Assembly (NCBI RefSeq): GCF_002810445.1 | Contig: NZ_NEXS01000003.1 | Coordinates: 558,001-622,000 of the forward strand | DNA: 64,000 nt | Origin: Advenella sp. S44 | GTDB taxonomy: Bacteria > Pseudomonadota > Gammaproteobacteria > Burkholderiales > Burkholderiaceae_B | Direction: 5' to 3' | Part shown: in pieces, positions 38,223-49,912 of the stretch | Numbering within the stretch: position 1 is the first letter of the stretch | How the letters are laid out: every line of letters starts with the position of its first letter | Made by a program: the position numbers and the translations under genes | Notes under the pieces: model-generated | The model's database searches: none | What the model was told of the DNA's origin: nothing | Seen by the model: the letters and a program-made list of their open reading frames with translations, nothing else

Positions 38223-40229
38223 ATGAATGACTTTCCGAGTGCCCCTCTTGCTTTTGACCGATTTCTTTACCTTGCCCGGGACCCGCAGATTATTGAGGCA
38301 TGTCTGCAGCCAGATGCGGGCGTCGTGCCCGGCGGTATTGACGTCGGCATCGAATTGCGGGACGATATTTCCACCGACGAAATCACGCCGGTGGCTATCA
38401 TGTCGCATTACGACGACAAGCTCGGCGGGTTTGCCTATACCGGCGTACAGGCAGGGGGCCGTACGCCGATCGCGCGCCATGCGGTCCGGCAGGCCGGTAT
38501 TCAGGTGGTCGTCGCCGGCGCCCGCTATGGCAAGGGCTCTTCACGCGAGCATAGTCCCGCAGCAGAAAAGCATGCCGGCGTGCGTCTGGTGTTTGCACGT
38601 AGTTTTGAGCGAATCTACCGGCAAAATGCCGACAATATCGGTTTGCTGACATCGACCAATTTCGAACTTCTGGCCCGGCTTGCGGCAGGGCACACCATTA
38701 CACTGGAGCAAATCCTGCAAGAGCGCGATGTGCTCACGCAGGCTATCCTGCGCAGCGGCGGGCTGCTCAGTTATGGCAAACGTCATCTAGCCAGGAGTCG
38801 GCCACAGGCATCTGCGGTAACCAACAAGCCGCAGACGCTGTTTGAAAAGATTATGGTCCGGCATGTACTGCGAACCGCACAAACCGGAACCGATCTGACG
38901 CCAGGAGCCGGTATTTTCCTGCGTGCAGACTGGCGCTTCATTCACGAGTATTACACCGGCATGGCGGCGCATATGCTGCATCAAAGCTATGGCCGCCCGT
39001 TGCAACTTTTCGATACAGAAAAAGTCATTGCCTTCGAGGATCACACCTCTTATATCCAGCAGAGTCCCGCCCATCTGCGCCAGGGGCTGGTGCCGAACAT
39101 GCTGCGCATGTGCCAGGCGCACCGGGATTTCGTCAAAGAGACAGGCCTGCGCTCGCATCGTACCTTGACCGAGAGTGAAGCCCTGCTGGACGAGGGTCGC
39201 AACGTGGCGGGTATTTCACATGCCATGATGGCCGAACACTATGCCCTTCCAGGACAGGTCGTAGTCGGAACCGATTCACATACGCCGCATAGCGGCGCCC
39301 TGGGGTGCGTTGCCTTCGGCGTGGGCACGACCGATATGGCCAATGCCTTTATGACCGGGGCCGTGCGCATTACCATGCCTGCCAGTATTCTTGTGCGGCT
39401 CCAGGGCACGCTGGCGCCTGGCGTTGCAGCCAAGGATATTGTTCTTCATTTGCTGGCCTTGCCGCAGATCCGGGCCGGCCAGGGCGTCGGCAGGGTGTTC
39501 GAGTTTACGGGTGCAGTCATCGACAGCTTGTCTGTGGATGAACGGGCGACCCTGACCAATATGTGTGCAGAACTGGGCGGCTTTACCGGCATTGTGGCTC
39601 CCGATGTCCGAACCGTGCAATTTTTGAAGGACCGCCGGGGCGTCGATTTCGAACTGGCCGACTGGATGCACAGCGATCCGGGAGCCACGTATGAACAGGA
39701 AATGAATATTGATTGTTCGGCGCTGGACGTGCTGGTTGCCGCGCCTGGCGATCCGGGCAACGGGCGGCCGGTTGACTCATTGGATCGAGCCGTGGCCATT
39801 GACATTGCTTATGGCGGTTCCTGTACTGCGGGAAAGCGCGAGGATTTTGATCAGTACCACGCCGTCTTGGCCTGGGGCATGCGGCATGGTCTGCATGTGG
39901 CGCCACATGTGCAACTGTATTTACAGTATGGAACTACGGCGGTTCGCGATTACTGCGTGGGCATGGGTTATGACCGGGTGTTTGAGCACATGGGTGCCAC
40001 GATATTGCAACCGTCATGTGGCGCCTGTGCCAACTGCGGACCTGGTTCTTCCACCCACGCAAGCCAGACCACCATCAGCGCAATCAATCGCAATTTTCCG
40101 GGACGCTCGGGCCCGGGCAAAGTCTGGCTCGGCAGCCCTGCCACGGTCATGGCCAGCGCACTGGCCGGCCAGATCTGTTCGTTTTCCCAGTTGCAAAAGC
40201 AGATAAAGACAGGCCGGATCCAGGCTTAG
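38223..40229 (+). CDS. Single-chain aconitase-superfamily hydro-lyase (swivel domain first, then catalytic domain)
   Basis: The 668-residue protein joins both parts of an isopropylmalate dehydratase/aconitase in one chain. Residues about 1-180 form the LeuD-like swivel domain (GARYGKGSSREHSPAAEKHAG is the substrate-binding loop). Residues about 205-668 form the LeuC-like [4Fe-4S] domain. Cluster cysteines are C534 (GGSCTAGKR), C599 and C602 (PSCGACANCGPG). VGTDSHTPHSGALG is conserved. The substrate is unknown: citrate, isopropylmalate, homocitrate and methylcitrate analogues are all possible. AGGA (38209-38212) serves either ATG 38223 or GTG 38220; a GTG at 38199 is less likely. No leu or prp genes are adjacent. 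Confidence 0.82.
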   Translation: MNDFPSAPLAFDRFLYLARDPQIIEACLQPDAGVVPGGIDVGIELRDDISTDEITPVAIMSHYDDKLGGFAYTGVQAGGRTPIARHAVRQAGIQVVVAGARYGKGSSREHSPAAEKHAGVRLVFARSFERIYRQNADNIGLLTSTNFELLARLAAGHTITLEQILQERDVLTQAILRSGGLLSYGKRHLARSRPQASAVTNKPQTLFEKIMVRHVLRTAQTGTDLTPGAGIFLRADWRFIHEYYTGMAAHMLHQSYGRPLQLFDTEKVIAFEDHTSYIQQSPAHLRQGLVPNMLRMCQAHRDFVKETGLRSHRTLTESEALLDEGRNVAGISHAMMAEHYALPGQVVVGTDSHTPHSGALGCVAFGVGTTDMANAFMTGAVRITMPASILVRLQGTLAPGVAAKDIVLHLLALPQIRAGQGVGRVFEFTGAVIDSLSVDERATLTNMCAELGGFTGIVAPDVRTVQFLKDRRGVDFELADWMHSDPGATYEQEMNIDCSALDVLVAAPGDPGNGRPVDSLDRAVAIDIAYGGSCTAGKREDFDQYHAVLAWGMRHGLHVAPHVQLYLQYGTTAVRDYCVGMGYDRVFEHMGATILQPSCGACANCGPGSSTHASQTTISAINRNFPGRSGPGKVWLGSPATVMASALAGQICSFSQLQKQIKTGRIQA

Positions 40230-40408
40230 GGGGATTTGTCACGGCATGATCGAATCGGCCATTACGGGAATCCGTAAGGGATCATTCGAATCAAACCTGG
40301 TCTGAACATATCCGCGATAAACGCAAAATGTGGGGGCTTTGCTGATGGACAGCGCAGACGGTAAAAGGGCCCGACCGAAGCCGGGCCCTGCCTGATAAGG
40401 AGGATACG
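40230..40408 (+). other. Non-coding stretch with two hairpins
   Basis: TTACGG-GAAT-CCGTAA (40262-40277) and AGGGCCCG paired with CGGGCCCT (about 40367-40390) are visible. The second hairpin is directly followed by CTGATAAGGAGG, the ribosome site of the small ORF at 40409. Neither hairpin has a T-tract. They may end the hydro-lyase transcript or influence the small ORF. Confidence 0.45.
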
Positions 40409-42590
<2,182 letters not shown>

Positions 42591-42737
42591 ACTGCGAAGT
42601 ATAGGAGCTTATACGGATCCAGACAAGCGAATCCGATGGATCCAGCAATTACGTAACCATGGTAAAGCGACAAGGTGCGGGCCCGGCGTGTGCAGATTGC
42701 GTCGCTCTGCACCTCCGGTTGTTGCTCCGCATCAATA

Positions 42738-44153
42738 TCAGGCAGCGTCAAGAACGACTGTGTCCAGCTGGCTGGCTACAGTCTCGGTGTCTGTTAATCG
42801 CTTTTCCTGTTGTGCTGCAGCGACCTCGCCAATGATGAATAGGGCGGGCGCGGCCGCCTGCGCTGCCAGGTTGTCCAAAGCAGACAGTGTACCGGCGTAC
42901 ACTTTTTGCGAAGGTCGGGTCGCGTGGCTGACAACGGCAACCGGAGTGTCGGCGGATCGGCCACGCTGCGTCAGCTCGCGGGTAATTTTTTGCGCGTTGA
43001 CCGTGCCCATGTAGACCACGAGGGTCTGGCGAGGTCGTGCAAGGGTATCCCAGTCAATGGCGTTCTCATTGCGGCAGGTGTGACCGGTGACAAACAGGAC
43101 CGATTGCGAATGATCTCGATGGGTCAGCGGAATGCCTGCATAGGCGCAGGCGCCCAGCGCGGCGGTAATGCCCGGGATCACGCGACAGGGGATGCCCTGG
43201 TCGGTGACCGAATGCAGTTCTTCGCCGCCTCGACCGAAAACGAAGGGGTCTCCGCCCTTAAGTCGAACCACGCGCAAGCCTTTTCTGGCGTGACTGATTA
43301 GCAGTTCATTGATCCGCTCCTGCGGCACCGAATGATGGCCGCCGCGCTTTCCGACCGGAACCCGATCGGCGTCGCGGCGTATCAGGGCCAATATTTCATC
43401 TGTGATAAGCGCGTCATGGAACACGATGTCGGCGTGCTGAATGGCTTGCAGGGCATTGAGCGTAAGCAGTCCCGGATCGCCCGGGCCCGCGCCCACCAGC
43501 GTGACTTCGCCATGCTGAGGCACGCCACGATCAAGCTGTGCCTGCAGCAGCGCTTCGGCGCCGGCCGTATCGCCTGATTGCGCTGCATCGGCAAAGCGGC
43601 TGCTAAACAAACTTTCCCAGAAGCGACGGCGCTCGGAGAGCGATCCAAGCCGTTTTTTGACGATGTCGCGCCAGCGCCCGGCAATTTGCGCCATATTGCC
43701 AAGTTGCTGCGGAATTTGCGCTTCCAGTTGCTGGCGCAATTGCCGGATCAGCACCGGGGCCGTGCCGTTACTGCTAATGGCAATCTGTACCGGTGAACGG
43801 TCAATAATCGATGGCACGATATACGAACACAGCTGGGGATTGTCCACCACGTTGACCAGTTTTTTACGCGCTTCGGCGGCATCGGATACCGCCTTGTTGA
43901 TAGCGGCATCATCGGTCGCTGCCACAGCCAGAAAGACATCATCCAGCCATGTCGCGTCAAAGTGGCTGCCACGCAGCCATACCTTGCCCTGATCCACCCA
44001 TGATTGCAGTTGTGATGTCAACTGCGGGGCCGCCAGGTGCACGCACGCGCCGGCATCCAGCAGGGCATGGGCCTTGCGCTCGGCAACAGTGCCGCCGCCA
44101 ACCACCAGCACGGGACGTCCAGTGAGGTTGGCGAATAAGGGAAAGGTTTGCAT
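42738..44153 (-). CDS. cysG: CysG-type siroheme synthase (trifunctional)
   Basis: The 471-residue enzyme makes siroheme from uroporphyrinogen III. The N-terminal dehydrogenase/ferrochelatase part (about 1-215) has the NAD motif LVVGGGTVAERKAHALLDAGA and SNGTAPVLIRQLR. The C-terminal methyltransferase (about 220-465) has VGAGPGDPGLLTLNALQ, DRVPVGKRGG, RLKGGDPFVFGRGGEE and PVAVVSHATRPSQK. I use ATG 44153, which gives MQTFPLFANLTGR; TTG 44168 is also in frame, and neither has a clear ribosome site. It is divergent from cysJ, whose partner CysI needs siroheme. Confidence 0.93.
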   Translation of the reverse strand: MQTFPLFANLTGRPVLVVGGGTVAERKAHALLDAGACVHLAAPQLTSQLQSWVDQGKVWLRGSHFDATWLDDVFLAVAATDDAAINKAVSDAAEARKKLVNVVDNPQLCSYIVPSIIDRSPVQIAISSNGTAPVLIRQLRQQLEAQIPQQLGNMAQIAGRWRDIVKKRLGSLSERRRFWESLFSSRFADAAQSGDTAGAEALLQAQLDRGVPQHGEVTLVGAGPGDPGLLTLNALQAIQHADIVFHDALITDEILALIRRDADRVPVGKRGGHHSVPQERINELLISHARKGLRVVRLKGGDPFVFGRGGEELHSVTDQGIPCRVIPGITAALGACAYAGIPLTHRDHSQSVLFVTGHTCRNENAIDWDTLARPRQTLVVYMGTVNAQKITRELTQRGRSADTPVAVVSHATRPSQKVYAGTLSALDNLAAQAAAPALFIIGEVAAAQQEKRLTDTETVASQLDTVVLDAA

Positions 44154-44494
44154 AATAAATTGAGCCAAATAGAAAGCGAAGACGGTTATATCGTTATGAC
44201 GTCTGTAATCGTAGTGTTTTTACAAATAATCGAAAAATATATATCCGCTTGTAGCTTAGATCTTTAAGTAATAAGAAAGGGATCGGTTGTCTGTCAGGCT
44301 TATATAGTTAGGGGTAATGTTGAAATGACATATCTGTCGTTCGTGCACTGCGCAATCGTTGCTAGGATGGATTCCGTACAAAGAATAAGCCGTTTTTATA
44401 AATAGTAAATCAATGAGTGACAAGCCGCCCGCAACCCCGGTCTCATGACCATGCTGCTGTGCGAGTATTGTCCGTGCGCAGGGAAATCAGACAA
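44154..44494. promoter_or_regulatory. AT-rich divergent control region between cysG and cysJI
   Basis: The 341 bases hold no gene. The part from 44190 to 44300 is clearly richer in A and T than the surroundings, with runs such as CGAAAAATATATATCC and TTTAAGTAATAAG. Both transcription units serve sulfite reduction, so shared control by a CysB/Cbl-type LysR regulator is likely. CysB sites are too degenerate for me to mark one. No regulator gene is adjacent. Confidence 0.5.
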
Positions 44495-46324
44495 ATGAGT
44501 TATCCACCACTATCGGGGTTGCCGATAAATTCGGATACGTTATCCGAATTGCAAAAAAACCTCTCGGGGTTAAATCCTTTGCAGACAGCGTGGCTGTCCG
44601 GCTATTTATGGGCGCGCAGCCAGCAGATGGAGGCGCCCGCCGCAGCCAGCGCCCCAGCTGCAACTGCGCCTGGTACGCCGCAACAGGCCAGTCCGGTGCT
44701 GATATTATCGGCATCTCAGACCGGTAATGCTCGTCGCGTTGCCCAGTCATTGCAAGACAAGCTCAAGGCTGCAGGCGTCGCGTCCGTACTCAAAAACACC
44801 GGTGATTACAAGAGCCGGCAGCTGGCCTCTGAGCGACTTGTCCTGATTATTGCCTCGACCCAGGGAGACGGTGAGCCGCCGGAAGAAGCCCTGACTTTGC
44901 ATAAGGCCCTGTTCGGCAAGAAGCCGCCCGATGTTAAAGCCCTGCAGTTTGCGGTACTGGGGCTCGGTGACAGTTCCTATCCTGATTTTTGCCAGGCGGG
45001 CAAAGACTTTGATTCGCGTCTGGCAGAACTGGGGGCGCAGCGTCTTTTTGAACGTGTCGACTGCGACCTGGATTACCAGGCAACGGCCGATGAGTGGGTT
45101 GAAAAAACCGTGGGCTGGCTGGTCGAACACGAAAGCCGTAATACTGAAGCGACCGCCGCAACGGGCAGTGTCAGCGCCCTGGTGAACGAACCGCAGGTGC
45201 ATGCGCAGATTTATACGCGTGAAAAGCCGTTTACTGCCACCATTTTGACCAACCAGAAAATTACCAGTCGCGACTCGCTCAAGGATGTTCGCCATCTGGA
45301 GTTTGACCTGGCAGACTCCGGCATCCGTTATCAACCGGGTGATGCGCTGGGCGTGTGGTTTCGCAACGACCCGGCATTGGCCGAGTCTATTTTGTCTTCG
45401 ACCGGGATCGATGGCGCAGAAAAAGTGACGCTGGCCGACGGCAACAGCCTTGCGGTTCGTGATGCCCTGGTTCATCGACTGGAAATTACCCAGAATACGC
45501 CAGCCTTTGTAAAAGGATATGCACAGATTACGCAAGACAAAGCGCTTCTTGAGCTGGTGGCCGACAGCAAGGCGCTGCAGGAATATATTACCGATACGCC
45601 TATTGACGTTGTCCTCAGGCGCGTGCCTAAAGTGCTGACTGCCCAGCAGTTGTGCGGCTTGCTGCGCCCGCTGACCCCCCGCTTGTATTCGATTGCGTCG
45701 GCGCAGGAAGAAGTCGGAGACGAAGTCCACATCACGGTGGCCTTAGTGCAATATGAGCAGGATGCGAAACAGTATCAGGGTGGCGCTTCAGGCTACCTCA
45801 ATCGCCGCGTGCAAGCGGGAGACGAAGTCGAGATTTTTATCGAGTCGTCGGCAAACTTCCGGCTGCCCGAAGATGCGCAAACCAGCGTGATCATGATCGG
45901 CGCCGGGACCGGCATTGCACCATTCCGTGCGTTTATGCAAAAACGCGACGCAGAGGATCACCAAGGGAGCAACTGGCTTATTTTCGGTAACCAGTCTTTC
46001 AAGGATGATTTTTTGTACCAGCTTGAGTGGCAGCAACTGGCCAAGTCGCAGCGCTTGTCGCGCTACAGTTTTGCATGGTCGCGCGACCAGCAGGAAAAGG
46101 TCTACGTCCAGCACAAGTTGTTGCAGGAAGGCCAGCAGCTGTGGCAATGGCTGCAAAAGGGCGCGCATCTTTATGTGTGCGGCGATGCAAGTCGCATGGC
46201 CAAAGACGTTGAAGCGGCGTTGCTAGCGGTGATTTCCCGCGAAGGTGGGCTTAGTGCCGATGATGCTGATGCCTACCTGGATGAGCTGCGCGAGTCGCAT
46301 CGCTATCAGCGCGACGTATATTGA
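44495..46324 (+). CDS. cysJ: CysJ, sulfite reductase flavoprotein alpha subunit
   Basis: The 609-residue diflavin reductase passes electrons from NADPH to CysI. It has an FMN flavodoxin domain (LILSASQTGNARRVAQSLQD at about 66, STQGDGEPPEEA). The FAD-binding part carries RLYSIASAQ, and the NADPH part carries MIGAGTGIAPFRAFMQKR and ends with RYQRDVY. I start at ATG 44495, preceded by AGGGAAA, since the family begins near LPINSDTLSELQ. It ends 9 bases before the cysI start. Confidence 0.94.
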   Translation: MSYPPLSGLPINSDTLSELQKNLSGLNPLQTAWLSGYLWARSQQMEAPAAASAPAATAPGTPQQASPVLILSASQTGNARRVAQSLQDKLKAAGVASVLKNTGDYKSRQLASERLVLIIASTQGDGEPPEEALTLHKALFGKKPPDVKALQFAVLGLGDSSYPDFCQAGKDFDSRLAELGAQRLFERVDCDLDYQATADEWVEKTVGWLVEHESRNTEATAATGSVSALVNEPQVHAQIYTREKPFTATILTNQKITSRDSLKDVRHLEFDLADSGIRYQPGDALGVWFRNDPALAESILSSTGIDGAEKVTLADGNSLAVRDALVHRLEITQNTPAFVKGYAQITQDKALLELVADSKALQEYITDTPIDVVLRRVPKVLTAQQLCGLLRPLTPRLYSIASAQEEVGDEVHITVALVQYEQDAKQYQGGASGYLNRRVQAGDEVEIFIESSANFRLPEDAQTSVIMIGAGTGIAPFRAFMQKRDAEDHQGSNWLIFGNQSFKDDFLYQLEWQQLAKSQRLSRYSFAWSRDQQEKVYVQHKLLQEGQQLWQWLQKGAHLYVCGDASRMAKDVEAALLAVISREGGLSADDADAYLDELRESHRYQRDVY

Positions 46325-46333
46325 GGAATGATC

Positions 46334-48079
46334 ATGAGTGACATTAAGGCACCGGCAGGCAAGCTGTCGGATAACGAACGTCTGAAAAGCAACAGTAATT
46401 ATTTACGCGGCACCATCGCCGAAGATCTTGAAGACCCCCTGACGGGTGGCTTTCGTGGCGACAACTTCAACCTGATCCGGTTTCATGGCATGTATGAACA
46501 GGACGATCGGGATATTCGTGGCGAGCGCGTGGAGCAGAAACTGGAGCCGCTGAAAAATGTGATGCTGCGCTGCCGGATGCCCGGCGGCGTCATTACGCCG
46601 GCCCAGTGGCTCGGAATCGATGAGTTTGCTGCCAGTCATACCATGTATGGCAGCATCCGTATCACCAATCGCCAGACCTTCCAGTATCACGGTGTCTTGA
46701 AACAGAACATCCGGCCGGTGCACCAATGGTTGCATCAGCTGGGCCTGGATTCAATCGCCACGGCGGGCGATGTCAATCGTAATGTGCTGTGTACTTCCAA
46801 TCCGGTGGAATCCGAGCTGCATGTTCAGGCCTGGGAATGGGCCAAGAAGATTTCCGAGCATTTATTGCCCAAGAGCAAAGCCTATGCGGAAATCTGGCTG
46901 GACGGAGAGAAGGTGCAGAGTACCGATACCGATACGCTTGAACCCATTCTGGGCAAAAGCTATTTGCCGCGCAAGTTCAAAACGACCGTGATCGTGCCGC
47001 CGCAGAACGACGTGGATCTGCATGCCAATGATCTGAACTTTGTCGCGATCGCGCAGCAGGGACGCCTGGTGGGGTTTAATGTGCTTATCGGTGGCGGCTT
47101 GTCCATGGAGCATGGCAACACCGCAACCTTTCCGACGACTGCTTACGAATTCGGCTTCATCCCACTGGAGAGAACGCTGGAGACGGCCGCCGCTGTCGTG
47201 ACGGCGCAACGTGATCTGGGTAACCGCAGCGACAGAAAAGCCGCCAAAACGCGCTACACCATATTGCGTGTGGGACTGGACGGGTTCAAGGCAGAAGTGG
47301 AAAAACGCATGGGGTTTGCCTTTGAAGAGATACGTCCCTACGAATTTACCGACAGGGGCGATCGAATCGGCTGGGTCCATGGCATTGACAAAAAATGGCA
47401 CTTGACATTGTTTATTGAGAACGGACGCGTGCTGGACTATCCTGGCAGGCCGATCAAAACCGGTTTGCGTGAGATCGCGAAAATTCACAAAGGTGATTTT
47501 CGTCTGACGGCAAATCAGAATCTGATTGTGGCCAATGTCGAAGCAGCTGACAAGGCTGCCATAGAAAAACTGGCCCGCGAACATGGACTGATCAGCGACA
47601 ACGTAACGGTACAGCGGGAAAACTCAATGGCCTGCGTGGCATTGCCGACCTGTCCGCTGGCAATGGCCGAGGCCGAGCGGTTTCTGCCGTCGTTTATCGA
47701 CAAGATGGACGCAATCATGGCGCGCCATGGCCTGCAAGATGACTTTATTGTCACGCGTGTGACCGGCTGCCCCAATGGGTGCGGCAGGGCCATGCTGGCC
47801 GAAGTCGGGCTGGTTGGTAAAGCCGTAGGACGCTATAACCTGCATCTTGGCGGCAATCGCATCGGCACACGAATTCCGCGGCTGTACAAGGAAAATATTA
47901 CAGAACAACAGATTCTGGAAATTCTGGATGAACAGATCGGTCATTGGGCTATTGCCCGGCACGACCAGGAAGGCTTTGGCGATTTTCTGGTTCGCACAGG
48001 CTTTATCAAACCTGTGATCAACCCGTCGGTTGACTTTCATGATGACAGTAAAGTGGCCGATGTAGCGGCAGTTGTATAG
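46334..48079 (+). CDS. cysI: CysI, sulfite reductase hemoprotein beta subunit
   Basis: The 581-residue enzyme reduces sulfite to sulfide using a coupled siroheme and [4Fe-4S] cluster. Cluster cysteines lie in [18 protein letters not shown] and [15 protein letters not shown] (C-x5-C ... C-x3-C). The substrate-binding [17 protein letters not shown] and [14 protein letters not shown] are present. ATG 46334 is preferred: GAGGA (46323-46327) touches the earlier ATG at 46328 but stands 6 bases from this one. cysJ-cysI form one operon; a hydrolase such as CysH is not in the window. Confidence 0.95.
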   Translation: MSDIKAPAGKLSDNERLKSNSNYLRGTIAEDLEDPLTGGFRGDNFNLIRFHGMYEQDDRDIRGERVEQKLEPLKNVMLRCRMPGGVITPAQWLGIDEFAASHTMYGSIRITNRQTFQYHGVLKQNIRPVHQWLHQLGLDSIATAGDVNRNVLCTSNPVESELHVQAWEWAKKISEHLLPKSKAYAEIWLDGEKVQSTDTDTLEPILGKSYLPRKFKTTVIVPPQNDVDLHANDLNFVAIAQQGRLVGFNVLIGGGLSMEHGNTATFPTTAYEFGFIPLERTLETAAAVVTAQRDLGNRSDRKAAKTRYTILRVGLDGFKAEVEKRMGFAFEEIRPYEFTDRGDRIGWVHGIDKKWHLTLFIENGRVLDYPGRPIKTGLREIAKIHKGDFRLTANQNLIVANVEAADKAAIEKLAREHGLISDNVTVQRENSMACVALPTCPLAMAEAERFLPSFIDKMDAIMARHGLQDDFIVTRVTGCPNGCGRAMLAEVGLVGKAVGRYNLHLGGNRIGTRIPRLYKENITEQQILEILDEQIGHWAIARHDQEGFGDFLVRTGFIKPVINPSVDFHDDSKVADVAAVV

Positions 48080-48125
48080 GAAGGTGATGCCGCAATACCG
48101 GGCAAAGCCGGCGGGCAGGATTGTT

Positions 48126-48254
48126 GTGAAGGGTTGGTGCCGTTTGGATTAAAGCAATAACGTCATGCAGTCAATCAACCATTGTGGCGCAGCGGCTGGT
48201 CAACAAGATCGTCGTCAAAGGGTTGATGTGCGTTTGCGCCAACGCAATAACTCA
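48126..48254. repeat. Two degenerate direct copies of a roughly 40-bp sequence
   Basis: 48126-48165 and 48214-48254 align over about 40 bases. Both run G-T-(G/C)-AA-GGGTTG-TG-CGTTTG, then AA-GCAATAAC-TCA, with a few small gaps. The copies are 88 bases apart in the 287-base cysI-XRE gap. I see no coding potential or known element. Confidence 0.5.
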
Positions 48255-48293
48255 ATATAGCATCTGCCCCGTTGTTGCATGACAGAAATGGAA

Positions 48294-48333
48294 AGAGCCG
48301 TGTGCAGTTCACGCACACACGGCTCTTTTTTTT
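48294..48333 (+). terminator. Rho-independent terminator between cysI and the XRE gene
   Basis: AGAGCCGTGTG pairs with CACACGGCTCT around an 11-base loop, followed by eight T residues. The preceding GAAAGAG gives only a weak U-tract on the other strand, so it mainly ends the cysJI transcript. It lies 215 bases past the cysI stop and 33 bases from the convergent XRE stop. Confidence 0.85.
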
Positions 48334-48366
48334 CGCTGTCCCTTTAAAAAATGTGGCTTGTGCAGC

Positions 48367-48792
48367 TTACGCATTTTTCAAGTATGACTTGATATTTGCG
48401 GTCAGCTCTTTGCGCTGCTTGCCGGTCAGGTTGACGAGGGCGGCAGTTTCCTTTTGAGTTAGCGTTTTGAAAAGGGCTTCGCGGGCAGCCACTTCCGGAG
48501 GAATGAAACTTTTTTCAGGAAGAATGGGCAAAGTGCCGTTGATCAGCCAGTCGGAATTGACACCAAAGAAGACAGCCAGGCGGCTGACAATTTGCGCCGA
48601 TGGACTGACTTTGCGATTACCCATTTCGTAATTGGCGATTGTGCTTTGGGACACGCCCAGTTCAAGCGCTAGTTCGTTTTGATTCATCCCGTGATAAATC
48701 TTGCGAAGGTAGTGCAGTCTTTCGGCGAAGGTGCCGAGTTTTGCCGCGGCGCGAAAGTCCGGCAAATTTTCATGATGTTTTCGAGTAGCCAT
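48367..48792 (-). CDS. XRE-family HTH transcriptional regulator
   Basis: The 141-residue regulator carries an N-terminal cro/CI helix-turn-helix: RLHYLRKIYHGMNQNELALEL, then GVSQSTIANYEMGNRKVS (about residues 25-65), followed by FFGVNSDWLINGTLP. The C-terminal part, about 60 residues, is helical and lysine-rich with no known domain. I start at ATG 48792 (MATRKHHENLP); the frame is open to 48870 but the added residues look non-native. No ribosome site is evident. Upstream lies an AT-rich region and then the 25-bp array. Targets are unknown. Confidence 0.82.
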   Translation of the reverse strand: MATRKHHENLPDFRAAAKLGTFAERLHYLRKIYHGMNQNELALELGVSQSTIANYEMGNRKVSPSAQIVSRLAVFFGVNSDWLINGTLPILPEKSFIPPEVAAREALFKTLTQKETAALVNLTGKQRKELTANIKSYLKNA

Positions 48793-49310
48793 ATCAGATA
48801 AACCAAAAATGTTACAACTGGTAAATAACACCGTCCATAATAGCCGTGTTTGCGCATTTTTCTTTAACAATTGTCACTTTTTGACGATTTTCTATTGAAA
48901 CTTTTCCTTTCTTTATATTTGAGCTAATGAGTACGTTAAATCCATATTCATTCGGCTATTGCTAAAGCAGATTCGCTGTTGTTATCAAATATGTAATATG
49001 TCGTCCATGATATAAAGGTATAAAGGGAGCAATATTGGCTGCGTAACAGGCGATGATACTGGGTCCGCAATAAGACGATAAGTCGGCTCAGCAATAGGAC
49101 AATAAAATTGCCTTGGCGATAAAACAATAATGTCGTTTTGACAACAGGACAACAATATCGTTCCGACCATAGGGCAACGGTATTGTTTCGATCATAGGAC
49201 CCCAATACAGGCTCAGCAATCGGTCAATATATCAGGCCGGCAACAGGGCCATAATATCAGTATTTGGAAACAGGAGCCGGTGCTTCAAAAATTATCGGTT
49301 GCTGCCCGGG
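48793..49310. other. 518-base gap between two regulators: AT-rich promoter region plus tandem array
   Basis: 48793-49036 is AT-rich (for example TTGACGATTTTCTATTG, and TTCTTTATATTTGAGC near 48910) and should contain the XRE promoter. 49037-49274 is the degenerate tandem array listed separately. Minus-strand frames open across it arise from the repeat and have no start signals. Confidence 0.6.
49037..49274. repeat. Degenerate tandem array, period about 23-27 bp, nine to ten units
   Basis: Units begin near 49037, 49062, 49085, 49112, 49135, 49160, 49185, 49209, 49234 and (partial) 49259. An approximate consensus is GGCTC-GCAATAGGACAAT followed by AATATC. The best-preserved core is CAATAGGACAATA (49092-49104); others read CAACAGGACAACA, CATAGGGCAACGG, CATAGGACCCCAA and CAACAGGGCCATA. 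Unit length drifts by a few bases. It lies 3' of the TetR gene and 5' of the XRE gene. It has no spacer-repeat alternation, so it is not CRISPR. Confidence 0.8.
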
Positions 49311-49898
49311 CTATGCATGCTTTAGCAGCCCTTGCAGCAGCAATTGGAACGCCACATGGGCCTGCTTCATTCGCGCAGCGCCGTGTTCGGCTTGCGCAAT
49401 CCAGACGGCGGCCTCGGCCAGGCTTCCATAAAGAAGCGAAGTGAGCGCTTCTGGATCGGTTTTGACAAGAACGCCCTGTTGCATCAGGGTTTCGATCTGT
49501 CGTTGCATGGTGTTCAGGCAATGGCGTCGCGAATCGGGGGATGGGCCACCCAAAACCGCCCTGGCATCGCGCAGCACAATGCGCTGTATATCGGGTTCCA
49601 GCGCCATTTCCAGATATGCCCGGCAGCGGCTGTTGAAGCCATCCCAGGGGTCCTGTGCCGATTCAGAGATGGCGCGCAAACGGGCGTCAGTCTCGGCATC
49701 AATCTGTTCTACCACGGCCGCCAGTAAACCCTTTTTATCGCCGAAATGATGATAAAGCGCGCCGCGCGTCAGGCCTGCCTGTGCCGTGAGTTCATCCATT
49801 GAGGTGGCAGCGTATCCGCATTCTGTGAATACCTTTCTTGCCGTCGCCAGCAAAGTGGCGCGCGTCTCTTCGGTGTCGGCCCGGGTTCGGCGAACCAT
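49311..49898 (-). CDS. TetR-family repressor of the divergent MFS pump
   Basis: The 195-residue repressor has the HTH at about residues 10-56: TRATLLATARKVFTECGYAAT, then SMDELTAQAGLTRGALYHHFGDKKGLL. The C-terminal ligand domain carries RIVLRDARAVLGG and resembles the AcrR/TtgR-like C-terminal group. It is transcribed away from the MFS gene across a 397-base region with clear palindromic operators next to its own start. It probably represses itself and the pump until a drug-like ligand binds. Confidence 0.9.
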   Translation of the reverse strand: MVRRTRADTEETRATLLATARKVFTECGYAATSMDELTAQAGLTRGALYHHFGDKKGLLAAVVEQIDAETDARLRAISESAQDPWDGFNSRCRAYLEMALEPDIQRIVLRDARAVLGGPSPDSRRHCLNTMQRQIETLMQQGVLVKTDPEALTSLLYGSLAEAAVWIAQAEHGAARMKQAHVAFQLLLQGLLKHA

Positions 49899-49912
49899 GG
49901 TGTCTCTCCTAA

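Noticed and set aside
38223-40229. Assignment as standard aconitase (acnA) or leuC
   Set aside because: Domain order differs from AcnA and both subunits are fused, so a specific symbol would over-claim.
44417-44494. Longer N-terminus for cysJ
   Set aside because: The added 26 residues (starting MTSRPQPRSHD) are unlike CysJ, and the ATG at 44495 has a good ribosome site.
48948-49205. 85-codon minus-strand hydrophobic protein
   Set aside because: The apparent pattern arises from the tandem array; it has no start signal and would change frame between diverged units.
49037-49274. CRISPR array
   Set aside because: Repeats are contiguous and degenerate with drifting length; there are no constant repeats separated by unique spacers and no cas genes.
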